DNA of 64,000 nt. It comes from Pseudomonas maioricensis (GTDB lineage Bacteria > Pseudomonadota > Gammaproteobacteria > Pseudomonadales > Pseudomonadaceae). Shown here piece by piece: positions 57,079 through 64,000 of the stretch (the stretch's first letter is position 1; each line of letters starts with the position of its first letter). Position numbers and translations under genes: made by a program. The DNA lies in NCBI RefSeq assembly GCF_022790535.1, contig NZ_LOHG01000001.1, forward strand, positions 1 to 64,000, given 5' to 3'. The notes beneath the pieces are model-generated. The model ran no database searches. It saw nothing but the letters and a program-made list of their open reading frames with translations, and was not told the origin of the DNA.

Positions 57079-58227
57079 ATGCCCTTGCCGTCCATGAAAG
57101 ACCAATTCGCCGCGTTGATTGCCGCGCCTTCGGTGAGCTGCACCCAGCCGTCACTGGATCAGTCCAACCGCGTAGTGATCGATCTGTTGGCGGGTTGGCT
57201 GGGCGACCTGGGGTTTGCGTGCGATATCCAGCAGGTTTCGCCGGGCAAGTTCAATTTGCTGGCCAGTTTTGGCAGTGGCCCTGGCGGGTTGGTCCTCGCA
57301 GGGCACAGCGATACGGTGCCGTTCGACGAGGCGCTGTGGAAAACCGATCCGCTGAAGCTGACCGAAGTCGATAATCGTTGGGTCGGGCTGGGCAGTTGTG
57401 ACATGAAAGGCTTCTTCGCGTTGATTATAGAAGCTGTTCGGCCGCTGCTGGATAAGCCTTTCAAGCAGCCGTTGTTGATTCTCGCCACCTGTGATGAAGA
57501 AAGCTCCATGGCGGGCGCTCGTGCGCTGGCTGAGGCGGGACGGCCGCTGGGGCGTGCGGCTGTGATCGGTGAGCCGACGGGCCTCAAGCCTATTCGTCTG
57601 CACAAGGGTGTGATGATGGAGCGCATCGATATTCTCGGGCGCAGCGGTCATTCTTCTGACCCAAGCCTGGGGCACAGCGCGCTGGAAGCGATGCACGATG
57701 CGATCAGCGAGCTCAAGGGGCTGCGCACGCAATGGCAGCTCGAATACCGCAATCCACAGTTCAGTGTGCCAACGCCAACCCTGAATTTCGGTTGCATCCA
57801 TGGCGGCGATAACCCCAACCGGATTTGCGGCCAGTGCTCCCTTGAGTTCGACTTGCGGCCGTTGCCCGGCATGGACCCAAGCGTGCTGCGCGCCGCAATC
57901 CGTCAGAAGCTTGAACCGCTTGCCGAGCTGCATCAGGTCAAAATTGACTACGCGCCGTTGTTCCCCGAAGCCCCACCTTTCGAGCAGGCAGCCGATGCGG
58001 AACTGGTGCGAGTTGCCGAACGTCTTACAGGACACCGGGCTGAAGCTGTAGCATTCGGCACCGAAGCTGCTTACTTTCAACGTCTGGGCTGTGAAACTCT
58101 TGTGCTGGGACCCGGTGATATCGCTTGCGCGCATCAGCCGGGCGAGTATCTGGAAATGTCACGTTTGCAGCCTACAGTGCGTCTGTTAAGCCAGTTGATT
58201 GAACATTATTGCCTGAACCCGCAATGA
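57079..58227 (+). CDS. argE: Acetylornithine deacetylase
   Basis: Releases acetate from N2-acetylornithine in arginine synthesis; zinc-dependent M20 family. 382 residues with the metal-binding segments AGHSDTVPFD, GSCDMKGFFA and TCDEESSMAGA (metal-bridging Glu). The lid domain lies in the middle (KGVMMERIDILGRSGHSSDP). It is followed 125 bases later by argA on the same strand. Presence of argE together with argA suggests a linear or mixed route, though pseudomonads usually also have argJ. Confidence 0.94.
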   Translation: MPLPSMKDQFAALIAAPSVSCTQPSLDQSNRVVIDLLAGWLGDLGFACDIQQVSPGKFNLLASFGSGPGGLVLAGHSDTVPFDEALWKTDPLKLTEVDNRWVGLGSCDMKGFFALIIEAVRPLLDKPFKQPLLILATCDEESSMAGARALAEAGRPLGRAAVIGEPTGLKPIRLHKGVMMERIDILGRSGHSSDPSLGHSALEAMHDAISELKGLRTQWQLEYRNPQFSVPTPTLNFGCIHGGDNPNRICGQCSLEFDLRPLPGMDPSVLRAAIRQKLEPLAELHQVKIDYAPLFPEAPPFEQAADAELVRVAERLTGHRAEAVAFGTEAAYFQRLGCETLVLGPGDIACAHQPGEYLEMSRLQPTVRLLSQLIEHYCLNPQ

Positions 58228-58352
58228 GCCGGGTCATGCCAGAGATAGAAATAAGGAGAGTGCGCGTGCAGCCATGCTTGTTCCGACGATAACCACCACA
58301 CGGTTGTGAGTGTTTCTGTCTTTCGTCCTTTTATCAGCAGGCTCTTCAGGTT

Positions 58353-59657
58353 ATGCACGAATACGTCAATTGGCTTCGCCACGCGTCTCCCTATATCAAT
58401 GCCCACCGTGAACGCACCTTCGTCGTGATGTTGCCCGGTGACGGCGTTGAGCATCCGAACTTCGGCAATATCGTTCACGACCTCGTGCTCTTGCACAGCC
58501 TCGGAGTACGCTTGGTATTGGTCCATGGCTCGCGGCCGCAAATCGAAAGCCGTCTGGCTGCACGCGGCCTGACGCCTCAGTTCCACCGTAATTTGCGCGT
58601 CACCGATGCTGCAACACTCGATTGTGTGATCGATGCTGTCGGCCATTTGCGCCTCGACATCGAAGCGCGCCTGTCCATGGACATGGCGGCTTCGCCAATG
58701 CAGGGGTCACGCCTGCGGGTGACCAGCGGCAATCTGGTCACTGCCCGGCCCATTGGCGTATGGGAAGGCGTGGATTACCAGCACACCGGCGAAGTACGTC
58801 GGATCGACCGCAAAGGTATCAATCGTCTTTTGGACGAGCGCCATATCGTTTTGCTGTCGCCCATCGGTTATTCGCCAACCGGCGAGATTTTTAACATTGC
58901 TTGCGAAGACGTTGCTACCCGCACCGCTATCGATCTGGGTGCCGACAAGTTGCTGCTATTCGGTGAAGAGCGCGGCTTGATGGACGAGCACGGACGATTG
59001 GTGCGCGAGCTTCGTCCGCAGCAAGTGCCTGCGCATATCCTGCGGCTGGGCAGCAACTACAACTATCAGGCGGAATTGCTGGATGCTGCGGCTGAAGCTT
59101 GCCGCGGTGGTGTGGGTCGTAGCCATATCGTCAGCTATGTCGAAGACGGCGCGCTGCTCACCGAGCTGTTCACCCGCGACGGTGGCGGCACGCTGGTTGC
59201 GCAGGAGCAATTCGAACTGGTCCGTGAAGCCGCCATTGAAGACGTCGGCGGTTTGATGGATCTGATTACGCCGCTGGAAGAGCAGGGCATTCTGGTGCGC
59301 CGTTCCCGCGAAGTACTGGAGCGTGAGATTGAGCAGTTCAGTGTGGTTGAGCGCGAAGGGCTGATCATCGCCTGTGCGGCGCTGTATCCAATTGCTGACT
59401 CGCAAGCCGGAGAGTTGGCCTGCCTGGCGGTCAACCCTGAATACCGCCATGGCGGCCGGGGCGACGAGTTGCTTGAGCGCATCGAAACCCGTGCTCGCGA
59501 ACAGGGTTTGAAGACCTTGTTCGTCCTTACCACACGTACCGCGCACTGGTTCCGCGAGCGCGGCTTCGAGCCAAGCAGCGTTGATCGTCTGCCTAGCGCC
59601 CGGGCGTCGTTATATAACTACCAACGTAATTCGAAGATTTTCGAGAAGGCGTTGTAA
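58353..59657 (+). CDS. argA: N-acetylglutamate synthase
   Basis: First step of arginine synthesis, acetyl-CoA to glutamate. 434 residues: an N-terminal amino-acid-kinase-like domain (LVLLHSLGVRLVLVHGSRPQ) that binds arginine as feedback inhibitor, then a C-terminal GNAT acetyltransferase domain (LACLAVNPEYRHGGRGDELL). ATG 58353 is followed by MHEYVNWLRHASPY. It stands behind argE. Confidence 0.95.
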   Translation: MHEYVNWLRHASPYINAHRERTFVVMLPGDGVEHPNFGNIVHDLVLLHSLGVRLVLVHGSRPQIESRLAARGLTPQFHRNLRVTDAATLDCVIDAVGHLRLDIEARLSMDMAASPMQGSRLRVTSGNLVTARPIGVWEGVDYQHTGEVRRIDRKGINRLLDERHIVLLSPIGYSPTGEIFNIACEDVATRTAIDLGADKLLLFGEERGLMDEHGRLVRELRPQQVPAHILRLGSNYNYQAELLDAAAEACRGGVGRSHIVSYVEDGALLTELFTRDGGGTLVAQEQFELVREAAIEDVGGLMDLITPLEEQGILVRRSREVLEREIEQFSVVEREGLIIACAALYPIADSQAGELACLAVNPEYRHGGRGDELLERIETRAREQGLKTLFVLTTRTAHWFRERGFEPSSVDRLPSARASLYNYQRNSKIFEKAL

Positions 59658-59685
59658 AAGCTGGATTCTCGGCAAACACCGATTT

Positions 59686-59774
59686 TGTAGGAGTGAGCTT
59701 GCTCGCGATGGCGTCAGGTCAGACGATAATTTATCGAAAGATAAATCCAATCGCGAGCAAGCTCACTCCTACAG
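59686..59774. repeat. REP inverted-repeat pair, 'gtaggagtgagcttgctcgcgat' family
   Basis: The arms GTAGGAGTGAGCTTGCTCGC and its exact complement lie between the convergent argA and gshA stops, with an AT-rich palindromic centre (GATAATTTATCGAAAGATAA). Confidence 0.88.
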
Positions 59775-59820
59775 ATCATTGTTTGGTTTGCCGCGAATCT
59801 CAGGGGATAGTGCTTCTACC

Positions 59821-61425
59821 TCAGTTACTAATCCGCAAAATACTCGCCTGATACGCGCCGACGAAGGTGTCGAAATCCACCTGCTCTTCGGTTTGCTCCA
59901 GCTCTGCCTGTTCCGCAATCGAAGTGCTGGCCAGCGCTTCGAAGTGCGCCTGCTCTTCAGCGCTGAGCGGGTTGCTGCGGAAGTAGTCGGCATGCGCGTG
60001 GCTTTGACGCAGTGAGAAGGCAGTAAAGCCTTCGTTGTGCTGCTTCATGCTGGCCAACACTTTCGCCGAAGGTGTCAGTGACGCGTCATCGATCCTGGCT
60101 TGTTGCGCCTCGATGGACTTGATGTGCTCGTCGGTACCCTGTGCCTGATCGAGCAGTTGCGCGATTGGCTTGATCTTCTCCAGCAGCTCGGAGCCCCAGG
60201 CTTTCAGGTCAATAGTGCTGTCATTGCGATTGAGCTTGAGCCCTGGTCGACGGCCTTCCTTGACCACGGTCAGGAAGTTAGAGGCCGCATTGGCGCATTC
60301 GTTATTGGCCAGTTGCGGGCTTTCCTGCAGAGCGCAGTACAGCACGAAGGCGTCGACGAAACGGGCTTGCTGCAGATCGATGCCTGTTGGCAGGAACGGG
60401 TTGATGTCCAGGCAGCGAACTTCAACGTATTGCACGCCACGCGCCATCAAAGCCTGAATCGGGCGCTCACCCGAATAGGTCACGCGTTTGGGGCGGATAT
60501 TGGAGTAGTACTCGTTTTCGATCTGCAAAACGTTGGTGTTGAGCTGGACCCAATCGCCTTCAGCGTCATGCGTGCCGACTTCGACATAGGGTGCGTACGG
60601 CGTGGCGACCGCTTTGCGCAGGCTGTCCGTGTAGCTGATCAGATCGTTATAGCAAGGCGTCAAGTCCGCCTGGGCGTTGCTTTGATAACCCAGATCGCTC
60701 ATGCGCAGGCTGGTTGCGTACGGCAGATAGAGGGTCTCGGCGTCGAACTGCTCCAGCTTGTGGGCGCGGCCTCGCAGGAAGCCTGCGTCCAGCGCAGGTG
60801 ATGCGCCAAACAGGTACATCAACAGCCAGCTGTAGCGTCGGAAATTACGGATCAGGCCGATATAGGCGTGCGATTGATAGTCGCGGGCATCACCTTCGAA
60901 ATGCTCGGTTTGCTTGAGCAGTGGCCAGACACTTTCCGGTAGCGAAAAGTTGTAATGGATACCCGCAATGCATTGCATGGTCTTGCCGTAACGCAGGGCC
61001 AGCCCTTTGCGATAAACGTATTTGAGTTTGCCGATATTCGACGTGCCGTAGTAGGCAATCGGGATATCTTTTTCGTCCGGCAACGGACACGGCATCGACG
61101 GGCTCCAAAGGAGCTCGCTACCCAGCTTGCTGTAGGCAAAGCGGTGGATTTTATCCAGGCTGTCCAGAGTTTCGACCGGGTTGGCCAATGCAGGAGTGAT
61201 GAACTCCAGCAGTGACTCGGAATAGTCTGTAGTGATCTGGCCATTGGTCAGTGCCGCGCCCAAGGCTTGCGGGTGCGGCGTCTGCGCCAACTGGGCGTCG
61301 CCGGTTACGCGCAGGCATTCGCGCTCAATACCGTGCAGGCACTGCTCCAGCAGGGAGAGGTTAGTGCGCTCGCTAAGCAAAGCCAGGCGGCGGTTGAGAA
61401 GTTCGCTCAAGTTGGATTCCTTCAC
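59821..61425 (-). CDS. gshA: Glutamate-cysteine ligase
   Basis: Joins glutamate and cysteine in the first step of glutathione synthesis, ATP-dependent. 534 residues, type 1 (E. coli-like). Recognisable stretches are [19 protein letters not shown] (substrate-loop Glu), [13 protein letters not shown] and [19 protein letters not shown]. Its partner gshB is not in the window. The gene is convergent with argA and separated by a REP pair. Confidence 0.96.
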   Translation of the reverse strand: MKESNLSELLNRRLALLSERTNLSLLEQCLHGIERECLRVTGDAQLAQTPHPQALGAALTNGQITTDYSESLLEFITPALANPVETLDSLDKIHRFAYSKLGSELLWSPSMPCPLPDEKDIPIAYYGTSNIGKLKYVYRKGLALRYGKTMQCIAGIHYNFSLPESVWPLLKQTEHFEGDARDYQSHAYIGLIRNFRRYSWLLMYLFGASPALDAGFLRGRAHKLEQFDAETLYLPYATSLRMSDLGYQSNAQADLTPCYNDLISYTDSLRKAVATPYAPYVEVGTHDAEGDWVQLNTNVLQIENEYYSNIRPKRVTYSGERPIQALMARGVQYVEVRCLDINPFLPTGIDLQQARFVDAFVLYCALQESPQLANNECANAASNFLTVVKEGRRPGLKLNRNDSTIDLKAWGSELLEKIKPIAQLLDQAQGTDEHIKSIEAQQARIDDASLTPSAKVLASMKQHNEGFTAFSLRQSHAHADYFRSNPLSAEEQAHFEALASTSIAEQAELEQTEEQVDFDTFVGAYQASILRISN

Positions 61426-61591
61426 GCGTCAGTCGCCCCAATATGGGGGTGGATATGACGGTGTACAAGGGTAGGGCACTGGCGTTGTCGCCTAGTTTCA
61501 GGATCTGCACGAAAACGCCGTCCGGCGGCGACGGATTAATCCCGGCGCCACATTCATAGCGCCGAAATTACCTTAAATTGACCTGTCTGTA

Positions 61592-61975
61592 CTAGACGAC
61601 AGCGAACGTGCCTTGTGCCTTGGCGACAAGTTTCTCGCCCTGAAGCACTTCAGCCTCAACCACCAGCGTGCGACGGCCTGCGTGCAGCACTTTGGCGATG
61701 CATAACACTTCGCCCTCAGACACTCCACGCATATAGTTGATCTTGCATTCGATGGTCACACTGCGCTGGTCGAAACCATGGGAGCTGGAACAGGCCAGCC
61801 CCATCGCAATGTCGACGAGGCTGAAAATCGCCCCGCCGTGCATCACGTTGCCACGATTGCGCAGATGATCCTCCAGCGGCAGTGCAACTTCGGCAACGCC
61901 CACCTCCAGGCTGCGCAGCTGGCAGCCGATCGCCCGGAAATACGCGCTTTCGGTATAGCCCGCCGGAATGTCCAT
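61592..61975 (-). CDS. Hotdog-fold thioesterase, PaaI type
   Basis: A 127-residue acyl-CoA thioesterase-like protein. The hotdog signature NRGNVMHGGAIFSLVDIAMG carries the conserved Asp-containing catalytic segment. It begins within the tex stop codon (one-base overlap, TGATG), so it is translated after Tex. Its substrate is not known. Confidence 0.9.
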   Translation of the reverse strand: MDIPAGYTESAYFRAIGCQLRSLEVGVAEVALPLEDHLRNRGNVMHGGAIFSLVDIAMGLACSSSHGFDQRSVTIECKINYMRGVSEGEVLCIAKVLHAGRRTLVVEAEVLQGEKLVAKAQGTFAVV

Positions 61976-64000
61976 CAGCGTTTCTTCAGCTGTTTGGCGT
62001 TGGCGAACAATGACGCCATGGCGTTGTTGGCCGGTGCTGCAGCTACGGTTTCCTTGCGGGGCGCGCTGCTTTGCTGCTGACGTGGGGCCGAGCCTGGGCG
62101 AGCACCGCGAGCGCCATCGACTTTCTCTCCCGGGGTGTCGCTCATGCGCATCGACAAGCCGACGCGTTTGCGCGGGATGTCGACTTCCATGACCTTCACT
62201 TTAACTACATCGCCCGCTTTCACCGCTTCACGCGGGTCCTTGATGAACTTCTCGGACAGCGCCGAGATGTGCACCAGACCGTCCTGATGCACGCCGATGT
62301 CGACGAAGGCACCGAAGTTGGTCACGTTGGTCACCACACCTTCGAGGATCATGCCTGGTTGCAAGTCTTTGAGGTCTTCGACGCCGTCCTGGAACTCGGC
62401 AGTCTTGAACTCTGGGCGCGGGTCGCGGCCTGGCTTCTCAAGCTCTTGCAGAATGTCAGTCACGGTCGGCAAACCGAAGGTTTCGTCGGTGTACTTTTTC
62501 GGGTCCAGACGCTTGAGGAAGCTGGCGTCGCCGATAAGTGAGCGGATATCGCGGTCGGTTTCAGACGCGATGCGCTTCACCAACGGATAGGCTTCCGGGT
62601 GAACGGCCGACGAATCCAGCGGGTTATCGCCGTTCATGACACGAAGGAAGCCTGCAGCCTGTTCGAATGTCTTTTCGCCCAAACGTGGGACTTTTTTCAG
62701 CGCCGCACGGGATTTGAATGCGCCGTTCTCATCGCGGTGCGCCACGATATTTTGCGCCAATGTGGTGTTGAGGCCGGAAATCCGTGCCAACAACGCCACC
62801 GATGCCGTGTTCACGTCCACGCCCACGGCGTTTACGCAGTCTTCGACGACAGCATCCAGACCGCGCGCCAGCTTGAGCTGGGACACGTCGTGCTGGTACT
62901 GACCGACACCGATGGATTTCGGGTCAATCTTTACCAGTTCGGCCAGCGGGTCTTGCAGGCGACGGGCGATAGACACCGCACCACGGATCGACACGTCCAG
63001 GTCCGGGAATTCTTTGGCCGCGAGTTCGGAAGCCGAGTAAACCGATGCACCCGCTTCGGAGACCATAACCTTGGTCATTTTCAGGCCTGGATATTTTTTG
63101 ATCAGTTCGGCGGCCAGCTTGTCGGTTTCGCGGCTGGCGGTACCGTTGCCGATGGCGATCAGGTCTACCGCGTGCTTGGCGCAAAGAGCGGCCAGCACAG
63201 CGATGGTTTGATCCCACTGGTTTTTCGGAACGTGCGGGTAAACCGTGGCGTAATCCAGCAGTTTGCCGGTCGAGTCGACCACCGCGACTTTGCAACCGGT
63301 GCGCAGGCCCGGGTCCAGCCCCAGCGTGGCGCGAGGGCCAGCCGGTGCTGCGAGCAGCAGGTCATGCAGGTTATGGGCGAAAACGTTGATTGCTTCGGTT
63401 TCTGCGCCATCGCGCAGCTCACCCAGCAAGTCGGTTTCCAGATGGCTGTAGAGCTTGACCTTCCAGGTCCAGCGCACCACTTCGGCCAGCCACTTGTCAG
63501 CCGGACGGTTCTGGTTTTGCAGGCCGAAACGCTCACCGATCATCAATTCGCACGGGTGCATGGTGCCGGGCAGTTCTTCACCCACTTTCAAGGCCGAACT
63601 GAGGAAGCCTTCGTTGCGACCACGGAAAATAGCCAGGGCGCGGTGCGACGGCATGCTTTTCAGCGGCTCGTCGTGTTCGAAGTAATCGCGGAACTTGGCG
63701 CCTTCTTCTTCCTTGCCCGCCACCACGCGAGCGCTGATCACGGCTTCCTGCTTGAGGAAGCTGCGCAGTTTGTCCAGCAGGCTGGCGTCTTCGGCGAAGC
63801 GCTCCATGAGGATGTACTTGGCACCTTCCAGCGCAGCTTTGACGTCTGCAACGCCCTTTTCGGCGTCCACGAAGCGCGCTGCTTCGGTTTCAGGGCTCAA
63901 TGTCGGGTCGTTGAACAGGCCGTCGGCCAGTTCGCCAAGGCCCGCTTCAAGAGCAATCTGGCCTTTGGTGCGGCGCTTTTGCTTATAAGGCAGGTACAAG
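61975..64000 (-). CDS. tex: Tex RNA-binding transcription accessory protein (5' part missing)
   Basis: The window edge cuts the gene; about 675 codons are present and roughly the first 100 residues lie beyond. Visible are the helical start ([16 protein letters not shown]), the YqgF RNase-H-like domain ([20 protein letters not shown]), helix-hairpin-helix repeats ([18 protein letters not shown]) and the C-terminal S1 domain ([19 protein letters not shown]). An Ala/Gln/Lys-rich tail ends at TGA. Tex is an essential or stress-linked transcription factor in several bacteria, and binds RNA through S1. Confidence 0.95.
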   Translation of the reverse strand, partial: LYLPYKQKRRTKGQIALEAGLGELADGLFNDPTLSPETEAARFVDAEKGVADVKAALEGAKYILMERFAEDASLLDKLRSFLKQEAVISARVVAGKEEEGAKFRDYFEHDEPLKSMPSHRALAIFRGRNEGFLSSALKVGEELPGTMHPCELMIGERFGLQNQNRPADKWLAEVVRWTWKVKLYSHLETDLLGELRDGAETEAINVFAHNLHDLLLAAPAGPRATLGLDPGLRTGCKVAVVDSTGKLLDYATVYPHVPKNQWDQTIAVLAALCAKHAVDLIAIGNGTASRETDKLAAELIKKYPGLKMTKVMVSEAGASVYSASELAAKEFPDLDVSIRGAVSIARRLQDPLAELVKIDPKSIGVGQYQHDVSQLKLARGLDAVVEDCVNAVGVDVNTASVALLARISGLNTTLAQNIVAHRDENGAFKSRAALKKVPRLGEKTFEQAAGFLRVMNGDNPLDSSAVHPEAYPLVKRIASETDRDIRSLIGDASFLKRLDPKKYTDETFGLPTVTDILQELEKPGRDPRPEFKTAEFQDGVEDLKDLQPGMILEGVVTNVTNFGAFVDIGVHQDGLVHISALSEKFIKDPREAVKAGDVVKVKVMEVDIPRKRVGLSMRMSDTPGEKVDGARGARPGSAPRQQQSSAPRKETVAAAPANNAMASLFANAKQLKKR

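Overview
The window is a piece of a Pseudomonas chromosome. The evidence is the gene content and order: hemB-ppk convergent with ppx; ygfB/pepP/ubiH/ubiI divergent from zapA-ssrS-ygfA; trxA-rho; ubiD; argE-argA; gshA; tex. It also carries many Pseudomonas-type REP inverted repeats, an RsmX/Y/Z-like small RNA and a Pseudomonas 6S RNA. No phage, insertion sequence, CRISPR array or tRNA was seen. The content fits a fluorescens/syringae-type species rather than P. aeruginosa, but the species cannot be fixed from this window alone.

Layout. 0.1-2.1 kb: GntR/FCD regulator and MFS exporter. 2.5-6.5 kb: iron-signalling operon (ECF sigma factor, FecR-type anti-sigma factor, TonB-dependent receptor with signalling domain) behind a Fur-like palindrome. 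6.7-10.5 kb: HAD phosphatase, DUF945 protein, MscS-type channel. 10.68-12.9 kb: a GGA-hairpin small RNA, divergent from a Fur-box-controlled cytochrome c/FTR1 iron permease. 13.0-17.4 kb: a yaiI-like gene interrupted by UGA at a conserved Cys codon, then a cytosine-use operon (permease, PucR regulator, deaminase). 17.5-24.1 kb: elbB, DedA protein, hemB-ppk behind a PhoB-type promoter, and convergent ppx. 24.4-29.3 kb: Lrp regulator with a divergent small ACT-like protein, an orphan GspE/PilB ATPase, a stomatin/NfeD pair and a DUF2388 protein.

29.4-33.8 kb: gcvT-gcvH and an iron(III) binding protein and permease without an adjacent ATPase. 34.0-41.4 kb: the ubiquinone-hydroxylase/pepP/ygfB block, the zapA/6S RNA/ygfA block, a 50-codon membrane protein gene, an EVE-domain protein and a FliL-like protein. 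41.5-46.6 kb: quinone oxidoreductase, TonB-C protein, glpT, ChaC and a small outer-membrane barrel candidate. 46.6-51.1 kb: ferredoxin-flavin reductase coupled to ubiD, then rho and trxA. 51.4-55.2 kb: GntR regulator and a complete amino-acid ABC importer with a shared operator. 55.4-64 kb: CYTH-CHAD triphosphatase, argE, argA, gshA, a hotdog thioesterase and tex, whose 5' end is cut by the window.

Several parts join up. Iron appears at three loci (ECF operon, cytochrome-FTR1, FbpA/FbpB), two with Fur-like boxes. Phosphate sensing probably reaches polyphosphate metabolism through the PhoB-type promoter before hemB-ppk. The most informative signals outside proteins are the Rsm-type small RNA, the PhoB-type promoter, the 22-bp palindrome that ends both ppk and ppx, the in-frame UGA in yaiI, and 17 REP inverted-repeat pairs in 64 kb.
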